From Gemmatimonadota bacterium (GTDB lineage: Bacteria > Gemmatimonadota > Gemmatimonadetes > Longimicrobiales > UBA6960): a stretch of DNA of 7,732 bases. Position 1 is the stretch's first letter. Every line of letters starts with the position of its first letter. The notes under the pieces are model-generated. The model searched no databases. It saw nothing but the letters and a program-made list of their open reading frames with translations, and was not told the DNA's origin. Location of the stretch: assembly GCA_019347995.1 (NCBI GenBank), contig JAHWKH010000099.1, positions 1 through 7,732 of the forward strand. The letters are read 5' to 3'. Position numbers and translations under genes: made by a program. Shown here piece by piece: positions 1 through 6,802 of this stretch.

Positions 1-412
1 GCCGCTCTTGGACCGGGCCGTGGTGGAGGCCGCCGCCACGCTCCCCGACCCCTGGCGGGTGAGCCTGCTCCGGGGCGGCAAGCCGCTCCTCAAGCGGCTG
101 ACGGCGCGCCACGTTCCCAGGAAGGTGGTCTACCGCCGCAAGCGGGGCTTCGACCTGCCCGTGGACGCGTGGCTCGACGGCCCGTTCCGCGAGCGTTTCG
201 AGGATCGGCTGTCCGCGAGGGCCGTCGACGGCCTCGACTACGGCATCCTGGGCGACGTGTACGGGCGGCACCGGAAGGGAGAGCGGGGGAACCTGACGGC
301 GCTGCTGTGGGCGTGGCTGTGCCTGGAGGAGTGGCACTCCCGGTGGGCCGCGGGTGGGGAGCTTCCGACGCCGCCGGGGACGTGGAGCGGAGCGGCGGGC
401 TTCCTGGGCTAG
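1..412 (+). CDS. Asparagine-synthetase-family protein, C-terminal end (5' partial)
   Basis: The frame is open from the left edge (first full codon at base 2) to TAG at 410-412, giving 136 visible residues, so the start lies outside the window. The visible part begins with PLLDRAVVEAAATLP, the characteristic 'PLLD..lve.a..lP' of the asparagine synthetase synthase domain. It continues with GGKPLLKRL, VPRKVVYRRKRGFDLPVDAWL and a final Trp-rich helix (LLWAWLCLEEW), all typical of the C-terminal end of AsnB-type enzymes. The family transfers ammonia from glutamine to an ATP-activated carboxylate. The N-terminal glutaminase domain and the PPi-loop cannot be seen. Beside a polysaccharide cluster such proteins may make asparagine, or amidate a sugar acid or peptide (P. 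aeruginosa WbpS is a known O-antigen case). The gene converges on the capK-like gene with 21 bases between stops. Family assignment is firm; the substrate is unknown. Confidence 0.88.
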   Translation, partial: PLLDRAVVEAAATLPDPWRVSLLRGGKPLLKRLTARHVPRKVVYRRKRGFDLPVDAWLDGPFRERFEDRLSARAVDGLDYGILGDVYGRHRKGERGNLTALLWAWLCLEEWHSRWAAGGELPTPPGTWSGAAGFLG

Positions 413-433
413 GGGCGGCGGCGGCCGGGAGGA
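413..433. other. Convergent intergenic region, 21 bases
   Basis: These bases lie between the TAG of the asparagine-synthetase-like gene and the TAG (minus strand) of the capK-like gene. They are purely GC-rich (GGCGGCGGCGG and similar) with no inverted repeat followed by a T-run on either strand. Any terminator must lie inside the opposing coding region or be factor-dependent. Confidence 0.6.
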
Positions 434-1825
434 CTAGCGCGGCAGGAGGGACTTCACGGCCCTGACCTTGCCACCCGGCTCTCGTTCGAGGCGGTCCACG
501 TATTCGAAGGCGACGTCCAGCCTGGGGCTCACCTTGCTGTGGACGGCTTCCCTCAGGTGGGCCTCGTCGGGCTCTCCGTAGCCGGGGCGGCGGACCACGC
601 GCAGGACCACCTCGCCCAGGCGGCGCTGGACGACCTGGGCCTCGACGACGGACTCGGCGTCCTTGAAGACGTAGTCGAAGCGGAGGACGCGGGCGCCTTC
701 GGGGGTGGTGACGTAGTCCTCCACGCGCCCCTCGATGCGCTCCAGGACGGGCGTGGCGCGTCCGCAGACGCAGGGGCCCTCCCGCCAGACACCCACGTCG
801 CCGACCTCGTAGCGCAGGAACGGCATGGCCTTATCGGCGAAGCCGGTGGCCACGATGCGGCCGCGCACCCGGCCGCCGGGCAGCGGCTCGGGATCGAGGC
901 ATTCGAGGACGCCGAACTCCACGTCCTCGTGGAAGACGTCGCCCTCGGGACAGCGGGACGCGTTGCCGCAGCCCTCGGAGAAGCCGTACTGGTCCGTGAC
1001 CGGGCAGCCGAAGGCCGCTTCCATGGCCGCGCGCTGGTGCTCGTGGAGGGTCTCGGCGCCGGTGAAGACGGCGCGGGGAGGCGTCGCCAGGGTCCGGCCG
1101 AGCTCCAGCATCTCCCCCGCCAGGACGGCCAGGATGGACGGGTAGCCGCTCAGGTAGGCGTAGCCGCCCCGGTCGAGGCGGTCGACGATGGCCGGCACCT
1201 TGTCGCGGGTCACGTGGTGCATGGGGAAGAGCGTCTGGGCCAGCGCCCGGTTCTCGCGCCAGTACGGGGGCCGGTCCCGGCCCGGGTCCACCAGGGAGTA
1301 GCCGGTGAACGTGGCGTGTCGCTCGCCGAAGCGGGCGCCGTAGCGCTCCCGGTGCCGCCACCACACGGCCCAGCGGAAGCGGATGGCCTCCGGCTCCTGC
1401 CAGAAGCGCAGGCTCTTTCCGGTGGTTCCGCTGGTGCGTACCTCCACCAGGGACCGGCGGTCGGCGTCCTCGGCCACCAGGGCCTCGCGGTGCTCCCGCA
1501 CGTCCTCCTTGGTGAGGAGGGGCAGCCCGCCCAGGTCGTCCACTCCCCGGACCGCGCCGAGGTCGACGCCGGCGCGCCGGAAGAGGTCGCGGTAGTAGGG
1601 GACGCGCCCCGCCGCGCGGCGCACGAGATCGCGCACGGCTTCGTCCTGGTGGGCGCGCGCCCGCTCGGCGGACCAGCGCTCCGTCTCGCGCAGCCACGCC
1701 AGCCGCCGCTGGAAGGAGCCGCCGAAGCGCAGCCGTCGGAGACGCGCCCCCTCCACCGTGCAGGCCACGTTCTGGAGGGGGATGGGCAGGCGGCCGTACA
1801 GCCGGCGGCCGAGGGAGGCGGCCAC
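434..1825 (-). CDS. CapK/phenylacetate-CoA-ligase-like adenylate-forming enzyme
   Basis: A 463-residue protein, normal length for the PaaK/CapK (COG1541) family, which activates a carboxylic acid as an acyl-adenylate and often passes it to CoA. Visible motifs are the phosphate-binding loop TSGTTGK (131-137), YGFSE (280-284), the RYEVGD segment (338-343), IEGR (364-367) and a C-terminal GGKVRAVKS (451-459), whose Lys453 fits the usual catalytic lysine. Cys286, Cys292, Cys352 and Cys354 could form a metal site; that is inference. The GTG at 1825 is chosen because it lies 2 bases after the preceding stop and has GGAGG 9 bases upstream; the longer open frame would run back through the glycosyltransferase gene. 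It is the last gene of the minus-strand cluster. Members occur in capsule loci (S. aureus CapK), so a role in activating an acyl or aryl decoration for a glycan is plausible. The substrate cannot be read from sequence. Confidence 0.88.
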   Translation of the reverse strand: MAASLGRRLYGRLPIPLQNVACTVEGARLRRLRFGGSFQRRLAWLRETERWSAERARAHQDEAVRDLVRRAAGRVPYYRDLFRRAGVDLGAVRGVDDLGGLPLLTKEDVREHREALVAEDADRRSLVEVRTSGTTGKSLRFWQEPEAIRFRWAVWWRHRERYGARFGERHATFTGYSLVDPGRDRPPYWRENRALAQTLFPMHHVTRDKVPAIVDRLDRGGYAYLSGYPSILAVLAGEMLELGRTLATPPRAVFTGAETLHEHQRAAMEAAFGCPVTDQYGFSEGCGNASRCPEGDVFHEDVEFGVLECLDPEPLPGGRVRGRIVATGFADKAMPFLRYEVGDVGVWREGPCVCGRATPVLERIEGRVEDYVTTPEGARVLRFDYVFKDAESVVEAQVVQRRLGEVVLRVVRRPGYGEPDEAHLREAVHSKVSPRLDVAFEYVDRLEREPGGKVRAVKSLLPR

Positions 1826-1827
1826 GC

Positions 1828-2988
1828 TCAGCGGCCTCCGGCGCGGCCGGCGGGCCGCTCCGGCCCGTGCTCGCCGGAAGAGACGCGCCGCCCCTCCCCG
1901 CCGGACACGGCGTCGCCCAGCACCGCGCGCCGGAACGACGGATACTGGACGTCCGCCAGGAGGCGGCTCTCCACCAGGGCCCGGGCCGCCCTTCCCCGCC
2001 GCTCCCGCTCCGCCGGCGAGCCGAGAAGCCGGCGCAGGTGCGCCTCCCATGCCCCGGCGTTCGACGCGAACAGGAGGCCGCCCTCGATCCCGTCGGCCCG
2101 GGCCGCCGCGTCCAGCTCCTCCAGGCCGCCGCCGGGGCTCGCGACCACCGGGACGCCGCCGGCCAGGGAGAGGAGCACCGAGACGCGCCCGCCCCGGCTC
2201 CGGCTCCACGGCTCGTCGCCCAGCGGGGAGACGGCCACGTCGAACGACGCCACGGCGTCGCGCTCCGCGGTCTCGGACCACGGCGCGAAGTCCGTGCGGG
2301 CGTCCAGCTCCGGCGACAGGCCCGGGCGCGGCGCCGTGCAGGCCAGGAAGCGCGCCCGGGGATGGTCGGCGAGCACCCTCGCCAGGACGGCGTCGATGCG
2401 TCCCAGGTACGCCTGGCTGGCCCGGTTGCCGATCCAGCCCACCACCGGCGCCTCCGGATCGCCCTCCGCCTGCCCATCGGCGAACCGGTCACGCTCCAGC
2501 GCCGGATAGAGGATGCTCACGTCCCGCGCCTTCTCCCGGGCGTACGCCGCCAGGGGGGGCGAGCCCGCCACCACGTGGTCGGCGGCGGCCAGCATGCGGT
2601 CGAAGCGGCGCTTGCGCGACGCCGCCACGGCCGCGGACTCGCCCCACGAGAAGTGCTCGTGGAGCGCGTCGTCGAAGTCGTAGACCACGCGGGCCCCCAG
2701 GCGCTGCCAGGCGCGCACCAGCGCCAGCGGCGGGAGGACCTTCTGGACCAGGACCACGTCGTGGCCCCAGGACTCCAGGAGGAGGCGGCGCAGGAAGCGC
2801 GCGCGGTGGCGCAGCGCGGTGAGCGGCGGGGCTCCGGGTCGCCCGCCGCCGTACTCGATCCAGGTGAGGCGGACGCCGTCGGCCTCCAGGAACGGCCGGT
2901 AGTGCCACAGGCGGTGGCGCGAGCTGGCCGTGCTGCGGGGTCCGCCGGCCACGACGAGGAGGCGGGGTCCGGTCCCTTGCGACCTCAT
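1828..2988 (-). CDS. GT4-like (GT-B fold) glycosyltransferase
   Basis: A 386-residue protein that probably moves a sugar from a nucleotide sugar to a growing glycan at the inner face of the membrane. The N-terminal half starts with a beta strand (RLLVVAGG, 9-16), then SSRHRLWHYRPFLE (22-35) and VVYDFDDALHEHF (101-113), a signature of one GT4-like subgroup. The C-terminal donor half has PVVGWIGNRAS (181-191), VSPLGDEPWSRSRGGR (253-268) and AGGVPVVASPGGGLEEL (276-292). In relatives the segment after 'PW' usually carries a conserved Lys (as in SRGKxxxK); here Arg and small residues stand instead, which may mark divergence. The ATG at 2988 is chosen because the first strand follows it directly. 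The Shine-Dalgarno match is weak (GGAA about 14 bases upstream). The start lies 37 bases after the previous gene. The last 20 or so residues are low-complexity Gly/Arg/Pro and carry the next gene's ribosome binding site. Donor and acceptor are unknown. Confidence 0.8.
   Translation of the reverse strand: MRSQGTGPRLLVVAGGPRSTASSRHRLWHYRPFLEADGVRLTWIEYGGGRPGAPPLTALRHRARFLRRLLLESWGHDVVLVQKVLPPLALVRAWQRLGARVVYDFDDALHEHFSWGESAAVAASRKRRFDRMLAAADHVVAGSPPLAAYAREKARDVSILYPALERDRFADGQAEGDPEAPVVGWIGNRASQAYLGRIDAVLARVLADHPRARFLACTAPRPGLSPELDARTDFAPWSETAERDAVASFDVAVSPLGDEPWSRSRGGRVSVLLSLAGGVPVVASPGGGLEELDAAARADGIEGGLLFASNAGAWEAHLRRLLGSPAERERRGRAARALVESRLLADVQYPSFRRAVLGDAVSGGEGRRVSSGEHGPERPAGRAGGR
1835..1839 (-). 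promoter_or_regulatory. Ribosome binding site of the capK-like gene
   Basis: On the minus strand this reads GGAGG, with 9 bases to the GTG at 1825. It lies inside the last codons of the upstream glycosyltransferase gene and decides the start of the capK-like gene. Confidence 0.7.
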
Positions 2989-3025
2989 CGCGCGCGACCC
3001 GATTCCGGCCGGCCGACGGGCGACC
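2989..3025 (-). other. Only real intergenic gap inside the cluster, with a GC palindrome
   Basis: This 37-base gap separates the two transferase genes; all other cluster junctions are 2 bases or less, or overlap. It contains the 10-base perfect palindrome CGGCCGGCCG (3006-3015), flanked by CCCG (2998-3001) and CGGG (3017-3020), which could pair to extend a hairpin with an unpaired bulge. No T-run follows, so it is not a convincing intrinsic terminator. In such GC-rich DNA the palindrome may be chance. Confidence 0.3.
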
Positions 3026-4510
3026 TCACGCGCTGCGGCGCCGCGCCACCGAACGCTCCAGGGCCTCCAGGACGGCCCGGCCGACCCTTCGTCCGGCACC
3101 CCCGTCGAGGACGCCGCACTGCTCCCGGACCAGGCGGGCGCGCCCCTCGGCGTCGGCGTCGGGGTCCTCCAGGTAGCGCGCGATGCCTTCCAGCAGCGCG
3201 TCCACGCCGCCGGCGCGGAACACGCCGCCCGAGGCCACGACCGGCCGCTGGTGGGTGAAGTCGTAGAAGCGGCGGACCGAGCGATGGTAGGGGGTCTCGG
3301 GATGGGCGTCGAAGTCCACGACCACCACGGGGGTGCCGACGGCCGCTGCGTCGATGGAGATGGACGAGGCGGCGTTCACCACCACGTCGGCGTGGCGGAG
3401 CGTGTCGGCCAGGCGCTCGAGCTGCCCGCGGTCGAAGTCGCGGTCGTGGTACTCCCCCACCGGTGGGCGGCCCGCCTGGTCCAACGCCACGCCGGGCCTG
3501 TCACGCAGTGCGGCGTAGCGCTCCAGGTCGTCGAGCTGGTGCACGCGCACCAGGAGCTGCACGTCGGGCCGGGCCTCGGCGAGTCGCTGGGCCAGCCGGG
3601 CCACCAGGTCGGGCTCCTGGGGAATGGTGCCCTCGGTCCCGGACGTGTAGACGACCAGCCGTCGTTCCGGGTCCAGCCCCAGCTCCCGGAAGAACGCGCC
3701 CCGAGCCCGGTAGGGACCGTCGCTGGCGAAGACGTCGTGCTGCGGGGCACCGGTGACCACGACCCGCTCCGGCGGAAGGCCGTGGATGCCCACGGCCTGG
3801 TCCTTCATGATCTCGTTCCAGACCGTGATCCGGTCCACCTCCACGGGAAAGAACCCCGAGGTCGTCAGGTTGTCCCAGCTCGAGACCAGCACCATGGTCG
3901 GCACGCCCCGGTCGGCGGCGGCCATGAGGAGGTAACGGTCCAGGTAGCGGGCGCTGGAGGGGCCGCTGGGGCCCGACATGGTGACGACGCGGGTGCCCAC
4001 CACCACGTCGGGGCGCCAGCGCCGGAAGGCGTCGCCGTACAGGTCCGGCGCCAGCGCGCGCGTCAGCCGGCGGCTGAGCCGGAGCAGGGCGTCCTGCCCC
4101 CGCCGTCCCAGGGCGCCCAGCAGGCGGTGGACGGCCCGGGCCGAGGCGCTGGAGCGCAGCGTCTCGCCGATCATGATGCGGGCGGTGGCGCAGCGCAGCG
4201 AGAGGAGCACGACGTGGAGCCGGAGCACCGCCCCGTCCACGACGCGGAAGAGGCGCGAGCGCGGCGCCACGAGGGGGTGGATGTAGACCGAGGGCCCCTC
4301 GAACTCGCGGCGGAAGGCCTCGACGGCCGCCGCGGCCGAGAACAGGTGCACCTCCGCGCCGCCCTCGAGGATCGTCGCCCAGGCGTCGCTGCGCAGCACG
4401 TCGCGTACGTTGACCGCCATGGGCAGGCCCAGGAACAACACGGGCCGCCGGCTGCGCCCGGACGAGGGGTCGGGGCGCTCGCCCGTGGTCGGCGTCGCCA
4501 CCGCCCTCAT
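3026..4510 (-). CDS. GT-B-like transferase resembling CDP-glycerol glycerophosphotransferases
   Basis: A 494-residue protein with the alternating strand/helix pattern of a GT-B fold. The first strand is near residues 23-30 (PVLFLGLP). The middle has TMVLVSSWDNLTTSG (205-219), with the SWDN motif seen in CDP-glycerol glycerophosphotransferase-like and related surface-carbohydrate proteins, then WNE (231-233) and VVTGAPQHD (251-259). The C-terminal half has VVYTSGTEGT (286-295), VRVHQLDD (321-328) and NAASSISIDAAAVGTPVVVVDFD (379-401), where a donor phosphate is usually bound. I see no signal peptide. It most likely transfers a sugar or polyol phosphate during surface-glycan assembly. The ATG at 4510 overlaps the upstream TGA (ATGA, 4507-4510), which fixes the start; M31 is less likely because it would remove the first strand. 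The Shine-Dalgarno is poor (a G-run about 9 bases upstream), suggesting translational coupling. Family placement is from motif memory, and the specificity is unknown. Confidence 0.65.
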   Translation of the reverse strand: MRAVATPTTGERPDPSSGRSRRPVLFLGLPMAVNVRDVLRSDAWATILEGGAEVHLFSAAAAVEAFRREFEGPSVYIHPLVAPRSRLFRVVDGAVLRLHVVLLSLRCATARIMIGETLRSSASARAVHRLLGALGRRGQDALLRLSRRLTRALAPDLYGDAFRRWRPDVVVGTRVVTMSGPSGPSSARYLDRYLLMAAADRGVPTMVLVSSWDNLTTSGFFPVEVDRITVWNEIMKDQAVGIHGLPPERVVVTGAPQHDVFASDGPYRARGAFFRELGLDPERRLVVYTSGTEGTIPQEPDLVARLAQRLAEARPDVQLLVRVHQLDDLERYAALRDRPGVALDQAGRPPVGEYHDRDFDRGQLERLADTLRHADVVVNAASSISIDAAAVGTPVVVVDFDAHPETPYHRSVRRFYDFTHQRPVVASGGVFRAGGVDALLEGIARYLEDPDADAEGRARLVREQCGVLDGGAGRRVGRAVLEALERSVARRRSA

Positions 4511-5670
4511 CCCTCGCTGCCCCCGGCGCGCCCCAGCAGGCCCCGCTCCCGCATCTCGGCCAGCGCGCCCTCCAGGGCGGACGCGCCGCGCTCGTGGGCG
4601 CGCACCCAGTCGGCCAGCGCCGTCAGCCCCTCGTCCAGCGTCGTCTCCGGCACCTCGCCCAGGAGCCGCCGCAGCGCCGACACGTCGGCCCTGCCGTGGC
4701 GGATGTCGCCCATCCGGTACTCCCCCGTCACGCGCACGGCGGACGGATCCGCACCGTAGAGCCTCGCCAGGCGGAGCGCCACGTCGTGCACGGAGGTCGC
4801 CCGGCCGGAGCCCACGTCCACGGTGAGAGCGCCCGCGGCATCGGCCGGCAGCGGCGCGTCGGCGGCCGCGACGAGCGCGTCCACGACGTCTTCCACGTAT
4901 ACGAAGTCGCGGGACTCGCGGCCGTCCTCGAACACCGAGACCGGCTCGCCGTCCAGCAGGCGCACCGAGAAGATGGAGAGGATGCCCGTGTACGGATTCC
5001 GCAGCGACTGGCCGGGGCCGTACACGTTCTGGAGGCGCAGCGTGAGCACCTCCACGCCGCGGGGCGGCAGCAGCAGGCGCAGGATGTCCTCCTGGTCGCG
5101 CTTGGTCAACGCGTAGACGGAGGCCGGATCGAGGCGGGTGCCTTGCCCGGCGGGGAGCGGCTCGAGGCCGCCGCCGCAGCCGGGGCAGTCCGGCTCCCAT
5201 GCGCCCCGTGCCAGGGCATCGGCGGCCCGGGGCCCGGGATAGACCGGCCCGCACGACGCGCAGGTCCAGGGGCCCTCCCCGTAGACCGCCCGGGAGCCCG
5301 CCAGCACCACCCGCCCGGGGTCGGCCGCGCCGTCCGCCAGGAGGTCGCACAGGAGCGCGGTGCCGCCCACGTTCACGTCCACGTAGCGCCGGGCGCGGTA
5401 CATGGACTCCCCGGTGCCCGTCTCGGCGGCCAGGTGCCAGACCACGTCCGCATCTCCGGCCAGCACCTCTCGCCACGCGTCGGCGTCGCGGGCGTCGCCC
5501 CGCACGAAGCGGGCGCCGTCGAGCTCGGCCGGGGGCCCTGCGTCGGGGCCGTGCACGGCGGGGACGAGGGCGTCGAGCACGGCCACGTTCCAGCCGCCGG
5601 AGAGCAGCCGCGCCACCAGGCGCCGGCCGATGAAGCCGGCGCCGCCGGAGACCACCGCGCGACCCGCCAC
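4507..5670 (-). CDS. NAD-dependent sugar-nucleotide epimerase/dehydratase with zinc-ribbon-like insert
   Basis: A 387-residue extended short-chain dehydrogenase acting on a nucleotide sugar in the cytoplasm. GGAGFIG (9-15) binds the NAD(P) pyrophosphate and Asp33 ends the second strand. HLAAETGTG (79-87) follows, with Ser126 in AGSRAVYGEG and the catalytic pair Tyr186/Lys190 in SVYALTK. Substrate-side motifs are NVYGPGQSLRNPYTG (215-229) and SRDFVYVEDVVDA (253-265). Between strand and active site sits an insert with Cys137/Cys140 and Cys162/Cys165 (CASC, about 21 residues, CPGC) surrounding YPGPR, most likely a zinc ribbon. I recall this insert from proteins annotated as dTDP-L-rhamnose 4-epimerase, so that activity is the best guess; a UDP-glucose 4-epimerase-like or dehydratase role is possible. 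The GTG at 5670 starts 1 base after the wecB stop, with GAAGG 5 bases upstream, and places the Rossmann motif at the usual distance. Its stop overlaps the next ATG. Confidence 0.82.
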   Translation of the reverse strand: MAGRAVVSGGAGFIGRRLVARLLSGGWNVAVLDALVPAVHGPDAGPPAELDGARFVRGDARDADAWREVLAGDADVVWHLAAETGTGESMYRARRYVDVNVGGTALLCDLLADGAADPGRVVLAGSRAVYGEGPWTCASCGPVYPGPRAADALARGAWEPDCPGCGGGLEPLPAGQGTRLDPASVYALTKRDQEDILRLLLPPRGVEVLTLRLQNVYGPGQSLRNPYTGILSIFSVRLLDGEPVSVFEDGRESRDFVYVEDVVDALVAAADAPLPADAAGALTVDVGSGRATSVHDVALRLARLYGADPSAVRVTGEYRMGDIRHGRADVSALRRLLGEVPETTLDEGLTALADWVRAHERGASALEGALAEMRERGLLGRAGGSEG

Positions 5671-5671
5671 G

Positions 5672-6802
5672 TCAGCCTTCGCGGGCGCCGGCCGCCGCCG
5701 CGCGCCGCCCCGTCGCGCCACCGCGCCACGCCTCGAGGACGTCGGCGATCCGCTCCGAGGTGCGTCCGTCCCAGCCCTCGGGGGCGCGGGCGTCAAGGGA
5801 GCGTCCCCACACCTGGCGGAACGCGTCCACGATGGCCTCCCGTGAGCGCTCGGGCACCAGCCGGTTCGTGCCCTCGGTGATGGTCACCGGCCGTTCCGTG
5901 CTGCTGCGCAGCGTCATGCAGGGCACGCCCAGCACCGTCGTCTCCTCCTGGATCCCGCCCGAGTCGGTGAGGACCACCCCGGCGCCGTCCAGCAAGGAGA
6001 GCATCTCCAGGTAGGGGAGCGGCTCCACCACCCGCACGCGCTCCAGCCCGAGCCCGAACGCCCCCAGGCGCGCCGCCGTGCGCGGGTGCAGCGGCAGCAC
6101 CACCGGCGCCTGCGCCGCCACGTCCTCCAGCGCGGCCACGATGGCGGAGAGCTGCTCCCGGTCGTCCACGTTGGAGGGGCGGTGCAGCGTCACGGCCACG
6201 TAGCCCCGCCGCTCCAGCCCCAGCCGCCGCGGCACGTCGCGCTCCCGGGCGGCGGGCAGGCTGGCCATGAGCGAGTCGATCATGACGTTGCCCACGAAGT
6301 GGATGCGAGCGTCGGCGACGCCCTCGCGCCGCAGGTTCTCGTCGGCGTCGCGGCTGGGCGTGAGGCAGAGGTCGGCGAGCTGGTCGGTGAGGATCCGGTT
6401 GATCTCCTCGGGCATCTCCCGGTCGCCGCTGCGCAGCCCCGCCTCCAGGTGCGCCACCGGCACGCCGAGCTTCGCCGCCGTGAGGGCCGCGGCCAGCGTC
6501 GAGTTGACATCGCCCACCACCATGACCAGGTCCGGGCGCTCCCGCTCGAGCACCGGCTCGATGGCGGTCATGACGCCGGCCGTCTGCACCGCGTGGCTGC
6601 CCGACCCCACGCCCAGGTTCACGTCGGGCGTCGGAATGCCCAGATCGCGGAAGAAGGACTCCGACATCTTCTCGTCGTAGTGCTGGCCCGTGTGGACCAG
6701 CACGTTGCGGAAGCCCTCGCGTGCTTCCAGCGCCCGCAGCAGGGGCGCGATCTTCATGAAGTTGGGCCGGGCGCCCACCACGTGCAGGACGGTCAGGGTC
6801 AC
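5672..6802 (-). CDS. wecB: UDP-N-acetylglucosamine 2-epimerase (non-hydrolysing)
   Basis: A 376-residue protein, the usual length for the family, which interconverts UDP-GlcNAc and UDP-ManNAc for surface polysaccharides. Motifs appear in order: [12 protein letters not shown] (10-21), [12 protein letters not shown] (37-48), [13 protein letters not shown] (97-109), [19 protein letters not shown] (118-136), LHRPSNVD (206-213), PLHPRT (237-242), TDSGGIQEE (279-287) and EGTN (310-313). Asp98, Glu120, Glu132 and His207 line up with residues reported as catalytic in E. coli WecB (Asp95, Glu117, Glu131, His213). The GTG at 6802 is chosen because it gives the family N-terminus and overlaps the hemB stop as GTGA. 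A GGAGG lies 5 bases upstream. The C-terminal tail (about 361-376) is Ala/Gly/Arg-rich. No WecC-type dehydrogenase is visible, so UDP-ManNAc may be used directly or oxidised by an enzyme encoded elsewhere. Confidence 0.95.
   Translation of the reverse strand: MTLTVLHVVGARPNFMKIAPLLRALEAREGFRNVLVHTGQHYDEKMSESFFRDLGIPTPDVNLGVGSGSHAVQTAGVMTAIEPVLERERPDLVMVVGDVNSTLAAALTAAKLGVPVAHLEAGLRSGDREMPEEINRILTDQLADLCLTPSRDADENLRREGVADARIHFVGNVMIDSLMASLPAARERDVPRRLGLERRGYVAVTLHRPSNVDDREQLSAIVAALEDVAAQAPVVLPLHPRTAARLGAFGLGLERVRVVEPLPYLEMLSLLDGAGVVLTDSGGIQEETTVLGVPCMTLRSSTERPVTITEGTNRLVPERSREAIVDAFRQVWGRSLDARAPEGWDGRTSERIADVLEAWRGGATGRRAAAAGAREG
5676..5680 (-). promoter_or_regulatory. Ribosome binding site of the epimerase/dehydratase gene
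   Basis: On the minus strand this reads GAAGG, 5 bases before the GTG at 5670 and inside the last wecB codons. It supports the GTG start over upstream alternatives within wecB. Confidence 0.6.

Noticed and set aside
413..433. GGC/GGCGG repeat between the convergent stops as a terminator or regulatory repeat
   Set aside because: It is only a short GC run of the kind common in this genome, with no stem-loop and T-run.
1826..2281. N-terminal extension of the capK-like gene to 615 residues
   Set aside because: The extension is Arg/Gly/Pro-rich and overlaps the GT4-like gene completely. The GTG at 1825 with GGAGG gives the normal family length.
539..2509. Long plus-strand open frame (656 codons) opposite the capK-like and GT4-like genes
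   Set aside because: It is rich in Ala, Gly, His and Val with no recognisable domain, and it lies opposite two genes with clear family motifs. Long antisense frames are expected where third positions are nearly all G or C.
2989..3099. Upstream start for the GT4-like gene (423 residues)
   Set aside because: The extra 37 residues have no family similarity and would overlap the previous gene. The first beta strand begins just after the ATG at 2988.
4511..5476. N-terminal extension of the SWDN transferase to 816 residues
   Set aside because: It lies wholly inside the epimerase gene in another frame and is low complexity. The ATGA overlap at 4507-4510 gives a natural start.
2930..5880. Overlapping long plus-strand open frames opposite the transferase and epimerase genes
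   Set aside because: These are low-complexity translations antisense to genes with recognisable motifs. I see no ribosome binding site plus start combined with a family motif.
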